Assembly: GCA_963920705.1 (NCBI GenBank)
Contig: OY987231.1
Coordinates: 23,820,200-23,884,199 of the forward strand
Origin: Odiellus spinosus
Lineage: Eukaryota; Arthropoda; Arachnida; Opiliones; Phalangiidae
DNA length: 64,000 nt
Reading direction: 5' to 3'
Positions 1-11,100 of the stretch are shown one piece after another. Each line of letters starts with the position of its first letter. Position 1 is the first letter of the stretch. The notes beneath the pieces are model-generated. The model saw nothing but the letters and a program-made list of their open reading frames with translations. It did no database searches and was not told where the DNA came from. A program made the position numbers and the translations under genes.

Positions 1-410
1 TTTGTTTCAGAATTATTGATCAATTAGTTTTTGTTTTAGAATTATAGATCAATTAGTTTTTGTTTTAGAATTATTGATCGATTCGTTTTTGTTTTAGAAT
101 TATTGATCGATTCGTTTTTGTTTTAGAATATCGATCGATTGGTTTTGGTTTTAGGATATTGATCAATTAGTTTTGTTCTAGAATATTGATCGGTTAGTTT
201 TCTTTTTAGAATATCGATCGATTCGTTTTTGTTTTAGAAATATTAATCGATTAGTTTCTGTGTTAGAATATTGATCGAGTAGTTTTTGTTTTAGAAATAT
301 CGATCGATTAGTTTCTGTGTTAGAATATCGATCGATAACGACTTTAACCCTGGCAGTATCGATCAATTAAATCTGATGGAAGTTTAACTTAATGATATCG
401 ATCGATAAGA
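1..410. repeat. 30-bp minisatellite in a DGK intron
   Basis: About a dozen imperfect copies of a roughly 30-bp unit: an AT..GATCGATT core, then a TTTTTGTTTTAGAAT spacer. The units drift between GATCGATT and GATCAATT. The array fills the intron upstream of the first visible DGK exon and runs off the left edge of the window. Confidence 0.85.
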
Positions 411-484
411 ACGCGAAGTTTTTGAAATCGATCTTGTTAGGAACCCGCGACTAACGGTGTTCGCTTTTTGTCATTGTTTCTCAG

Positions 485-689
485 TGCGACGGAGTCTCTC
501 TGGACTTGTCTAGCGGTCCCTCTTTGCAGGGCATCGCGGTCCTGAACATCCCGAGTATCTACGGGGGCTCTAATCTGTGGGGGGACAACCCCAGTCAGAG
601 GAAACGTCGCTCCAAACGTAAGAAAAAGAAGGACAAAGACGCGCCGAGCAACAGTTCCAGCCCCGTCGACCTGAGCACCGCGGTACAAG
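485..689 (+). CDS. DGK exon (accessory domain, basic loop)
   Basis: Acceptor TTTCTCAG at 477-484 and donor GTAAGT at 690; enters in phase 0 and leaves in phase 1. Encodes the CDG..LDLSS segment, the NIPS and GGSNLWGD motifs, and an unusually basic loop of about 12 Lys/Arg followed by a Ser run. Confidence 0.9.
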
Positions 690-1246
690 GTAAGTTCTCG
701 AACCGTTTGACCTTTTAGACGACCCCTTAACCTTCGGACTTGGCGGGAATGTTCAGATATTGGTGACAAACTGATTGAAGTGATCGGGCTGGAAAACTGT
801 ATGCACGTCGGTCAAGTCAAGGCCGGTTTGAGGGCGTCCGGACGCCGATTGGCGCAATGCACCTCGGTGGTCATCCGCACACGCAAGAGGTTTCCCATGC
901 AAATTGACGGAGAACCCTGGATGCAACCGCCCAGCACCGTAAGTAATTCAACATCTTGGAAGTTGGCTCCTATCCCTAGGCCTATTTTTATCGCGTCGCG
1001 TTTAGGACCATGATGGAGTAAGTACTTTTACAGACCTCAAAATACTTAGCTTACCCGCGAAAAATCTTTGGCCCCCTCTACCTTTCAATTCTTTCGTTTC
1101 TAAAATCTAATTCTTCGCCCTGAAAATTTCCCAAAAACAATTTCTAAAAGATTCACATCAGCCATAAAAATCAGATGCCGATGTTGATGGCGCCGCCTCC
1201 TGCCAAGAAATCCAAATTTCCATTCTTTTTCTTCAGGAAGGCTTAA
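485..1246 (+). CDS. Type I diacylglycerol kinase, C-terminal part (three exons)
   Basis: Join of 485-689, 757-938 and 1151-1246, giving the last 160 residues of a diacylglycerol kinase; the 5' part lies outside the window. The enzyme phosphorylates diacylglycerol to phosphatidic acid at membranes, ending DAG signalling to PKC. The visible part is the accessory half of the catalytic region. It shows the conserved [11 protein letters not shown] and GGSNLWGD stretches, then [12 protein letters not shown], a VVIRT block, [13 protein letters not shown] and HKNQMPMLM. These match the alpha/beta/gamma (type I) subclass rather than zeta- or eta-type kinases. The stop comes shortly after HKNQ, as in type I enzymes, following a Lys/Phe-rich tail. 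A Lys/Arg-rich insert after NLWGD replaces the usual charged loop. The splice phases (1 and 0) join without a frame break. The subclass is inferred from remembered family sequences. Confidence 0.9.
757..938 (+). CDS. DGK exon (GLENCMHVG to DGEPWMQPP)
   Basis: The acceptor TTCAG ends at 756 and the donor GTAAGT starts at 939. The split codon G|AT gives Asp, restoring [14 protein letters not shown], which matches the type I consensus QDLSDQLLEVVGLE. Only a 67-bp intron separates it from the previous exon. Confidence 0.92.
1151..1246 (+). CDS. DGK terminal coding exon
   Basis: Follows an AAAAG acceptor in phase 0. It encodes [17 protein letters not shown], aligning with the family's TIKITHKNQAPMLMGPPP, then a KKSKF..F tail and TAA at 1244-1246. 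It is too short to appear as a stand-alone ORF but is clear from the family match. AATATA-like sequence near 1284 and AATAAA at 2424 are possible poly(A) signals. Confidence 0.9.
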   Translation: MHISHKNQMPMLMAPPPAKKSKFPFFFFRKA

Positions 1247-1737
1247 AACCAACGCCATACCTAAAACGAAACATCTTCAAAACAATATAAAGAAGAAAAA
1301 AAAAATCTTAATAGAGCTCTTTCGAGTAGTTCCGGAGGTTAAAGGTCACTATTAAATCTTTTTATTCCTATTACCATAAGCTTATAACTTCCGGGTTGCC
1401 AGAGAATAGAAATGGTTGGAAAAAAACAGATATTAATTTCGTTATTTTAAATTTAATTGTAGTAAACTTTCCTTCTATTTTAAAATTTACCCGGATATTT
1501 TAGGGAAATTATAAATTATTAAATTTAATTCCAAGCACTTCTTTCTTATCCTATTTAATCAAGAAAGGATAGAAGTTACGCGGGAAGGCAGGGTTCAAAT
1601 TTGAATTATGGGCGTGGCTTGAAAAACGTCATTTTAGCTACGTTCACACTAGGCACTTGGAAAACTGCGATACTTCAGAGTTCATTGACCCTTCTAAACC
1701 GATTTCAAGGTCCCCGCAATTACTTTATTTTATTTTC

Positions 1738-2040
1738 AACGTTTTCCTCTAAGTTCCTATAATTTTCAACGTTTTCCTATAAGTTCCTATAATTTTCAAC
1801 GTTTTCCTATAAGTTCCTATAATTTTCAACGTTTTCCTATAAGTTCCTATAATTTTCAACGTTTTCCTATAAGTTCCTATAATTTTCAACGTTTTCCTCT
1901 AAGTTCCTATAATTTTCAACGTTTTCCTCTAAGTTCCTATAATTTTCAACGTTTTCCTATAAGTTCCTATAATTTTCAACGTTTTCCTATAAGTTCCTAT
2001 CATTTTCAACGTTTTCCTATAAGTTCCTATAATTTTCAAG
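1738..2040. repeat. 30-bp minisatellite, about 10 copies
   Basis: Nearly identical units of the form TTTTCAACGTTTTCC then TATAAGTTCCTATAA. The copies differ mainly by an A/C change (CCTATAAG against CCTCTAAG), so the array is young or homogenised. It may lie in the DGK 3' UTR. Similar TTCCTATA text recurs at 18160-18500 and near 9690-9760. Confidence 0.95.
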
Positions 2041-2299
2041 ATTTCTTAAGTTTTTAAATATAATATTTTGTGAAATTGGGTCAAATGACATCCGTTTCGC
2101 CGTGTTTAGTTTTAGAAAATCATCCTATAATTTTAAAAATTAACTTCTATCCATTCTTGATTTAATTAATTTAATTAATTATTAAAATTTGGTTAATTAA
2201 AAGTCTAATTTCAATTTTTTTTCAATTTTTTTTATCCGAAATATTTTTCAGTAACCAATTTTTAGGGAATGTGTTAATTATTTTGAATCGAATGACGTA

Positions 2300-2325
2300 A
2301 AAAAAATACTTTAAAGTATTTTTTT
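2300..2325. repeat. Perfect 26-bp palindrome
   Basis: A-run, TACTTT, AAAGTA, T-run, centred between 2312 and 2313. It is flanked on both sides by TGACGTAA half-CRE words, near 2293 and 2339. Function unknown. Confidence 0.8.
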
Positions 2326-3117
2326 ATTAAAACGGAAGTGACGTAAACGGGTAAGAAATTTAAAAAAGAAACATTTTAACGTGAAAAAAAGTTTGGTACT
2401 TTTCCTTCGTTAATTTTTTTTTAAATAAATAAACACAAACAAACAAACAAACAAACAAAGAAATAAACAAAGGTTGCGGGCAACATCAGACTACAGTTAC
2501 GTTGTACATAAAAAATACTAAAATAATAACTTAGTAACGGGGTAAATAAAAAATAAGCCCTTTTGTTGGAATTTCAATTTTAAAACCAACAAAATATTAC
2601 AAAATAAATAAAATAAATCTAAACTGGTTAAAATAATTAATATATTAATTATTTACCGTGATTTTGTGTTAAAATTACGTACAATGCTGGGAAGGTGGAC
2701 CTAACAAAAAAAAAAAAAAAACTATTTAAATATATTATACATAAAAACATATTGCCTTCTTAAAAACAAACACAAAATGCTTGATAACGAATTTTTTAAA
2801 TTTAAATATTTAATCAAAAACACAAAAATAATTTCCATAAATACGAAAGAATTGTTTTGTGAGCGTGGCACGAGTGAACACATTTTCGAAGAATATATTT
2901 AAAAATACAAACAATTTAGACAGATAGTTTTATCTTAATCAAAAAAATAATTAACACCTTTTAAATTAACGTATTTAACAATTCAAATTAATAATAATGC
3001 CTTTTATAATATTATAAAGCAAATTTGAGCATGAGGAAAAGTTTCAAAATGGATCTATTTTGGTTCCCGAGTTACTTTCAAAACACTCTTTAGATGAGGC
3101 GAAATTAGTCGTGGTTT

Positions 3118-3610
3118 AATTGCGATTAAGCCTCGGCTAATTGTGATTAAGCCTCGGCTAATTGTGATTAAGCCTCGGTTAATTGTGATTAAGCCTCGGT
3201 TAATTTTTATTAAGCCTCGGTTAATTTTGATTAAGCCTCGGTTAATTGTGATTAAGCCTCGGTTAATTTTGATTAAGCTTCGGTTAATTTTGATTAAGCC
3301 TCGGCTAATTGTGATTAAGCCTCGGCTAATTGTGATTAAGCCTCGATTAATTGTGATTAAGCCTCGGTTAATTGTGATTAAGCCTCGGTTAATTGTGATT
3401 AAGCCTCGGTTAATTGTGATTAAGCCTCGGTTAATTGTGATTAAGCCTCGGTTAATTGTGATTAAGCCTCGGTTAATTTTGATTAAGCCTCGGTTAATTT
3501 TGATTAAGCCTTGGTTAATTGTGATTAAACCTCCGGTTAATTGTGATTAAACCTCGGTTAATTGTGATTAAGCCTCGGTTAATTTTGATTAAACCTCCGG
3601 TTAATTGTAA
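3118..3610. repeat. 21-bp minisatellite, about 23 copies
   Basis: The unit is GGTTAATTGTGATTAAGCCTC, with small variants (TTTT for TGTG, CTAA for TTAA). Because 21 is divisible by 3, a 135-codon frame stays open and would encode a repeating IKPRLIV heptapeptide. That is a product of the period, not evidence of a gene. Confidence 0.95.
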
Positions 3611-3633
3611 ATTACCCTGGTTTTGTTTTGAAC

Positions 3634-6600
3634 TGACGTCACTACACTCATTCGCGATCTTAGAAAGGATCTAAACTTCCAAAGAAAAGCCTTTATATTA
3701 ACGGAATTTAAAATTCATTTAAGATTGAAATAGACGTATATTTTATAACGGTATAATCTCGCTACACTTAAAAGAAAGATCAAGAAATATGTAACCCCAA
3801 AATTACGTAGGATGTTACTGCCTTTTTTGTTACATATCTTTCTATTATAAATTCCACTCGTAATTAGCAGCGTACGCGAAGCTAAAAGCTTAAACTCTGG
3901 GTTTTATTTACTTTGAGACAGAGGGAAACTAGGTTTTGAGCGTAGTATCATCTTGAGATGGAATTATTTGAGTAGCGTAGGGTTTTAAAAGACAGCTAAA
4001 AAAAAAAATTAAAAGTTTCGGGTACGTTTAATTTTGTGACGTCATTTTTTGTAAGTTCTAGAATAAGGTGACCCCTCCCTTATGACGTCACCTCAATATA
4101 CGTATTGATTAAATTATTAGAAATTAATAACTTTTACTCAGTTTCCAATTAATTACAACTAATTACACTAATTACTTAAGTATTCAATACTACTTCTCGC
4201 GCATGCGCGTATAATTAAATTATAATTTAAACAATATATTCAAATTTGAAATGTTAAATACGATTTTTAATACCTTTGAAAACATATATATAAATATAAA
4301 TGAAATATAATCGCCTTCCAAAACAATTAACGCGAATAATTAAGGTTAATTATAGTTTAATTAGTCAGAATTTGTACCGCCCCGAAAAATAATAGCGTCA
4401 TATCTTTAATTTCGTGGATTATTTCCAACGAAATTAAAACTATCATCGCTCGTAGTTAATTTAAAAATTATAAATGAATAGTTTTAGCACTTTTAGTCGT
4501 CAGGAATTTAGTTTACGTTTAATTTAATTTAAAATTAAGTTAAAATTTTAATTGAGAGTTGGTGCTATTTCGAGAAAAACGTAAAAAATTAAAATCCATC
4601 CGTAAAAAAAAAAAAAAAAATAATTATCAAAAACAAATATCAAGACATAAGTATGATTCAATATTATTTAAAATATTATTAGAGGAATTTTGGAATTAAG
4701 GGATATCAATTAACTATGCGCCTTTGATAATGTTAATTGGTCACGTGATAGGTTTAGCCTCGTCAAAGGAATCGTATTTAATGGTTTTATAAAATTCGGG
4801 GGGATTTTAGGGAACTGCTCAAAGTAATTCAACATCGATACTTTCCAAACAAAATTATTTTTTATTTTAGCTTAATCTGTCATTTTTATATTATTTTAAA
4901 TATTATTATTTGAATTCCAAAATATCCTCCAATAATTTTAATTAAATTTAAAGATGTAGATATAGGGGGTTGGGATTAATTAGGGGAATATTATAGTTAA
5001 AGGTTAACTATTAGTTGAAAATGGAACAGTTTTATTGAATTAGTTTTCAGAACCTGCACGCTAAAACATAGATACGGTTAGCCCTATTTTTCCTCTTCTA
5101 AGAAATTCAAACCTAATCAATCCTTACAAATTAATTTAAGCGTCTAAAATTTGTCCAAAATAGTATTTAAATAAATTCTCTCGTTTTATAGCACGCTGAT
5201 TTTGATAACAAATGAAACAGTGAGTTCCATTTATCAGTTCATAGTTTTCGTATATAATCGTATAACGAATCCTGTACAGATAACTATAAAACAGTACAAT
5301 TCTTTGAATAAAATCTTTAATATAGGACAAATTTAGTGAAACGTTACGGATTCGCGTAGATCTAAATTAGACCTTCAAAATGAGACCAAATACGACAAAA
5401 TCGGTCGATAAATAAAGAAGTTACGATCGTTTAAAAATTATAAATGCCACGGTGACGTCACGATGGATTTACGAATTTCGTAACTTTGTTATTTATTGAC
5501 CGATTTTGACGAGATTGATGTCATTTGAAAGCTCTTTTCACGATCTATTTGAATCTTGAATAAAAAAACGTGATTTTTCCGAAAACAAAACATAAATTTA
5601 TTCGTTATTATAAAAAAATGTTCAATACGTTATTATTATATATTTAGCGTGTATATACTAAACAAATAACGTTGATTTTCTATGAGACTCGAAGATATTA
5701 AAAAGCTAAAATACGTATTGCTATAAAAATAGGCTTAATTAAAAACCACACGCGTTGAAACAAAAGAAAAAAACGTTAATATATAAAAGTTCACACTGAA
5801 AGAAGTACGTACAATGTACAGTAAAAGAAATAATACAAATACAGTGTGCTTTGTATAATATTTGTATAAGGCAAGTGGTAGTCACATTTTTCGGAAATAG
5901 ACGTTTTGTGCCATAATCGTATTTTCCGTGTATTTTAAATGAAAACCAACAAAACGGATTAACATGGAGTCCTTGAAATAAGCTTTTGACGTATTCTTAT
6001 GTCTTAAAGCAACTCGAGTTAAGGCTGCGGACTGTGACGTCATTTAAAGGGACTATCTGTGCTTTTTAAAGCCCCTTTAAAGTCGACTTCTTTTCTCCCT
6101 TAGCAGACGACGTAAGCGTAAGTGCGCGTGAGGGAAGATGATTTTAAAAGTGCAAATTTCAGATCAGATAGGCCTTTTAAGAATCAGCGAAGTAACTTTA
6201 ATCCCTTTTTAATGACGTCACTGTGACATTTTTCAAAAAATTTCACCACCTTTGCTCGAGTTCCTTTAAATTCAAAGCCAAGGCTTAGGATTAATTTTAT
6301 TCATAAACCTCTTTTTTTTTTTTTTTTTCAAACTTGGGCATTCCTCTTTCAATTTATAATATTAGATCAATCGATTTTGAATTTTCAAACTATCCTAAAC
6401 CTTTGCATTCCTAAAATTCCCTTTTAACCTCTATTTAAAAAAGTAACTTTTCAATTACTGGGTGACGAAGAAAATTAACGAAAAATTAAATCTTGATATA
6501 TATTGTATATACGGATTTAAATATATATAAAAACTGAGATAAATCTATTATAAGAAAATATTTGGGGTTTTTTGAATAATTATAAATTATTGTATTCATA

Positions 6601-6977
6601 TAGGCCTAGTAGAGCTTTATATTTAGTGTTTACGAAAAAAAAAAATACTTATTGTGATTAAGTTTTTGACGTCACGGATGAAATCGTGAATTTATTCATT
6701 AAATGAATAAATAAATTCATGGTTTAAATGTATTCTACAAAAAGAAAAATGGAGTTTAAACAACCAAAAAGTAATATTAAAAATGAAACAGTATTAATTT
6801 ACTCTGGTTTTGTCAAAAATTAAGCATATTTTCCTACTTTAATTAGGCCTAGTTTTGTGTTTTGATTATTTTTTTTTATTTGAATTTTGCGTAGGCCGCA
6901 ACTTGTTGCCTTATTCGTCGAGAAGGCTAGAGCGCGTGCGCTTTGAACTAAAGCCCGTCAATATACGGATGACGTCA
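3634..6977. promoter_or_regulatory. Cluster of eight CRE palindromes (TGACGTCA)
   Basis: Perfect 8-bp CREB/ATF palindromes at 3634, 4037, 4083, 5453, 6035, 6213, 6667 and 6970. In AT-rich DNA this word should occur less than once per 65 kb, yet eight fall in 3.35 kb between the DGK 3' end and the CLASP start. Three more lie at 13010, 21195 and 43417. The contexts differ, so most are not copies of one visible repeat. Confidence 0.6.
6043..6180. repeat. Dispersed element, copy A (upstream of CLASP)
   Basis: Shares ordered blocks with 61778-61917 upstream of ZFAND1: TTTAAAGGGAC.ATCTG, CTTTAAAGTCG, TTAGCAG.CGAC, then CAAATTT..AGA.CAGATA.GGCCTTT. It is probably a decayed short interspersed or TTAA-type element; a shared promoter module is less likely. 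Confidence 0.5.
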
Positions 6978-7350
6978 CGCGTCGTCGTAATAATATTTTT
7001 TACGAGTCTGGCTGGGAGCCTGGAGAGGCCGAGTCTTCGGTAATTTGAATTTCTGCGTGATTAAAGAGTGTTTAACCTGACATTTAATCGAAATAACAAT
7101 CCGAGAATTCTAATACGCCTATTAACCTACTTTTGGAAACGTCAATCGGTAAGTTAATTAAATTATTTGCCTATTTTCGGGTTATACAAGTTAGGCCTAA
7201 CGAAAGGGGTTAAAAACTGGGCGGCTCGATTGCGCGCTTTTGACGCTGGCCGAACTTGTTCGGGCTAAAAGCCGCTGGGAATCCACCGAAAACACTCAAT
7301 TTTTAAGCCTTGGTCAGTGGCCTCCCGAAGTCTCAACTCTCACGTAAACG
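6890..7350 (+). promoter_or_regulatory. Candidate CLASP promoter / 5' UTR block
   Basis: A CpG-containing, GC-richer stretch in AT-rich surroundings, with a CRE at 6970-6977 and GCGCGTGCGC-like text near 6931-6940. It lies 0.7-1.1 kb upstream of the CLASP ATG on the same strand. A donor-like CTTCG|GTAATT near 7040 could end a non-coding first exon. This is inference from composition and position only. Confidence 0.3.
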
Positions 7351-8004
7351 GTAAATCAGTAATGAGAGTTTTAAATCTTTTAAAAACGCGGGTCAAAGGT
7401 TATTTATATCCGTCACTCGTGTAGTAATTAACGTATTCGTTAACTATTCTTTCTTTTGTTTATAAGTTTTCCCTTATAACTGGGTTTCCAATTGTCCCAA
7501 TTTAAAGTTTTAAAATCAGCATGTACATTTCCTAGGTATAGGATAGCCTGGATAGGTAATAGGTTTCAGGTGAGTCAAGATATGTAAATATGTTTGAGTC
7601 TGAGATCTAGCCATTTAGAAGTTTTTTGTTTTTGATGATGAATGGATAATTAAATTGGAATAATCAAATTTAATCCAGATACTGTTAGATACATTCTAAA
7701 AGAATTGTAAGTTCAGTAGCCTTGGTTTAAGTTCAATAATTTAAGTTTAACGTTACAGAACAATGTTTATATTTGATAAATAAATTGGGAATCTGCGTAG
7801 TATTCTTAATCGAGATTAACTTAACATCTAATTCTCGTATTCGTAGTTTAATCTTGATATATCTTGTACTTTTAGGCCATGACTGAATTGACACTTTGTA
7901 CCAGTCAGCTGGTGAAATAGTCGCGAGACTAATCATCAAGATTTCCTCGATATCGAAAAAAGGGGGCCATCTAATATCGTTTTAAAAGAATCCCTACTCT
8001 AAAC

Positions 8005-8190
8005 ATGGCCATGACAACGTTACAAGATTTCGTCAATCCAATATCGACGAGTCAAGATACCAAGAAACGTCTTCAACTGGGCAGTGACCTTTTGACATAT
8101 TTGGAAAACCCCATTAATAGCGTAGAATGCGAAGATACCGGGGTGTTGATAGACGGCCTCGTCTCGTGGTTGAAAAGTAGCAATTTCAAG
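8005..8190 (+). CDS. CLASP exon 1 (start, TOG1)
   Basis: The ATG at 8005 is followed by a second in-frame ATG two codons later (MAMTT). Encodes KKRLQLGSDLLTYLE and LVSWLKSSNFK, matching the CLASP N-terminus (KRLQVGQEL, SSNYK). Donor GTCCGT, phase 0. An AAAAG about 15 nt upstream may be the acceptor of a 5' UTR intron. Confidence 0.93.
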
Positions 8191-11100
8191 GTCCGTATTC
8201 TTTTGTTTATAAAGTTCTTATTGTTTTAAAATGAGGTCAAAACTTTTCCTGGTTATTTAATTGTATTAACGATATCTTCTTTTCAAGGTGGCGCAAAATG
8301 GACTGGAAACGATGATTATATTAGCGGATAAATTAAAAGACGAATATCGACCCTATATTGCCACAGTTTTACCCGCCACTGTTGATCGGTTGGGCGATAG
8401 CAAAGATCAGGTTAGTTATTTTTTAATACGAGTTTGGAATTAGGTGTAGCTTTTAATATTCATCCTCTACTTAATTTCATAAATAGTTTGGAATTAAGAT
8501 TAGATTTAATTACTTAAGTAGGCTTTGGTTTTAGACCAAAGTTTTATTTAAACTTAGTTTTAAGCCTAAATAATGAATAGCGAGGTAATAGTTAGGAGGG
8601 GATGACAACGAAACGTCTCGGATCCTTTATGGATATGCCCCGCTAAATAGTTCATAATTTAAATTTAACTAGTTTCGTTTTGAACTGAAAGTTATTTATG
8701 GAATTTGGAAACTTAAAAAGTAGACGTGATGCGGATTACAGGCTGGGAATAAAGAATATCATTTAAACAAGGCCTCTGGACCATTAAGCCTTTGCGTTTA
8801 GAATACAAACTGGTCCTTATAACCCGCTTCTAAGAGAGAAATAGGATTGAGTAGAAAACGCAACGCAAAAGGTACAGAGTAAGAAGCTAGAAAGTTTGAA
8901 TTTTAAACTAGGTACCCTTCCTCAATTTTTAAAAATAAATCTGGTCCCAAGGACCAGAAATCCCCACGCGATTAATAAACTTATTTTTGACCTACGGACT
9001 TTTCCCAGTCTGACGCGGAAATATTAGCTTAAACTTCCCGTTTCCAATTATTTAATTTAAATGTAAGATTGGCAAGCGTCCGAGTTTCTCGGAATTCATC
9101 TTATGATATTAAATTATCAATTGAAAGACTAGCGCCTTTCCAAAAATTAGTTCCAACCTTGTAGAGTTAAGAATAAGAAGTCTTTTTAAACTCTGCGGAC
9201 TCAACACGTACCTTGTTTATTATCCCTAATTTTTTTCAAAGCGGACTTTTAAATTACGCGTAAATGTGAAAGTAAAAAAAGTCTCCCACATCTTCTTAAC
9301 GTTAGAATTTTTTAAAAGCGTTATATATTTTGTAAAGACTCTAAAGAGTGAAAGGAGAGAGAGTTGAAGGGGTATGGAATGGGGAAAAATGTACGATTAT
9401 AATCATTAATGATCCGCCCACGTTTAAAAAACCCAGTTACTTTATTTTTTCACAAATATTTTATTTTTTTGCTCTTCGATCTTTCATTTTTTTATAATTT
9501 ATTATATTTATCTAAAATTATATTAAAGGGAAAGTGTCATGAAACATTTTCTAATTTAGCTTCAATCTTATTTTTTCTAAAATATGAAATTATATTAAAG
9601 GGAAAGTGTCACTAAATATTTTATTTGATCTTTCATTTTTTTAGAAAAAGGTATAAATTATATTAAAGCAGGCAGCTTGGTGGTCCTTTAAATTCCTATA
9701 GTTTGAAAGATTTCCTATATTATCCCGTACCTCCTTGAAATGTCCTTTAAAATCCTATAATTTTAAGATAGTCTTTTTTCCAAAATATTTATTTAACTGT
9801 GCATGAAGGTTGAGCATAAACAGACCTTTATTAAGTTATTAGCCAAGGTTTATATATCGCTTCGACTTCGGCAAAGTAAAATTCTCACAGATTTTAACCC
9901 AATAAAATCTTTGTTAGGTTAATTAACTTTGTTAAAATGAATTTACGTAAATTATAATTAAATTTTTTTTTATTAATTTAGGTGAGGGCGTTGGCGAAAT
10001 CTCTTCTTTTGAAGTTAATGAGTCCCGTCGCGTCTCCCCAAGTAATTAAACTTCTATTTCGGTTGATTCTTAAAACTCGCGAGCATTTTTTATTAATTTT
10101 CCTCATTACTTCCCTTTCCAGTATATTTTTGAAAAATTAGCGCCATCATTTAGTCACAAAAACTTTAGAATTCGAGAAGAAATGATGTTGTTGCTTAAAG
10201 ACACGCTACTTAGGTAAATTTTAATATATTTTATTCGAATTGAACTAATTTACAGTTGATTAATGATATATTTTTGATTTATTTCAGACACGGTTCGCAA
10301 TCTTTGTCAATTTCCAAATTAATGCCGCAAATAGTAACGTTACTCGGTGATCCTAATTCGCAAGTACGAGATACCGCAATTTTAACGTTGGTAGAAATTT
10401 ACAAACACGTCGGAGAAGCCGTTAGGAAAGACCTTAGCAAGAAATACAGCATTGCTGGACCAAAGTAATTAATTTTATCATTAATTAGTGTTTTAACGTA
10501 AGCTTACGTTCACATTTGAGGCTTTGAAACTATTTTCAAAGCCCAAACAGGTATGAGGGGGACCCTGGAATCGGGTTATAAGGGTAAATCAAGCTTATAA
10601 AGGTCTCTGAAGCCCCGGTAACGGCTTTGAGGGGACCCCAAATTATATTGTAGCTCGCTTAATTGTTTTGCCTAATAGTTATACTAACGTATTATAATTT
10701 TTATTCAATTTAGGCTGCAAATTTTATTTCAAAAATTCGACGAAGTTAGAAATAACGGCGAGGTTCTACCAACGGCAACAACATCTGATTTGGGTAAGCC
10801 ATATTTCTCTTACTTTATACGGGGACAAATTGTGCGCTTCCAGACTCTTAAATAGAGATACCAGGGGAGTCTAGATTATTAATCCCAAAGAAATTCTCAG
10901 GGGTACTGAAAAAATGATTTTTAAAGGGGTCTATACTCTGAAAAACTTGGGAAATAGGTAAGGGAAAGTGTGTGGAGGGTTTTCTTGGGATTATGGTACC
11001 TCGGATGAGTGTAATTACGAAGTTGCTACCTTACAAATGGTCCTCAAAACTTTAAACTGGGCGCTTCTCTGTTTTACATAGAAATTATAGATGGCGCTAG

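Larger units (their letters stand above)
1247..8004. other. Spacer between DGK and CLASP
   Basis: AT-rich, with no supportable coding exon. It contains the DGK 3' UTR, a 30-bp minisatellite (1738-2040), a perfect 26-bp palindrome (2300-2325), a 21-bp minisatellite (3118-3610), eight TGACGTCA palindromes (3634-6977) and a GC-richer stretch (about 6890-7350) that may hold the CLASP promoter. Confidence 0.7.

Noticed and set aside
437..769. 110-codon minus-strand ORF
   Set aside because: Shadow of the DGK exons on the plus strand, which match the kinase family across splice junctions.
3143..3550. 135-codon open frame with repeating IKPRLIV heptapeptide
   Set aside because: It is exactly a 21-bp minisatellite whose period keeps the frame open; no splice sites, start context or homology.
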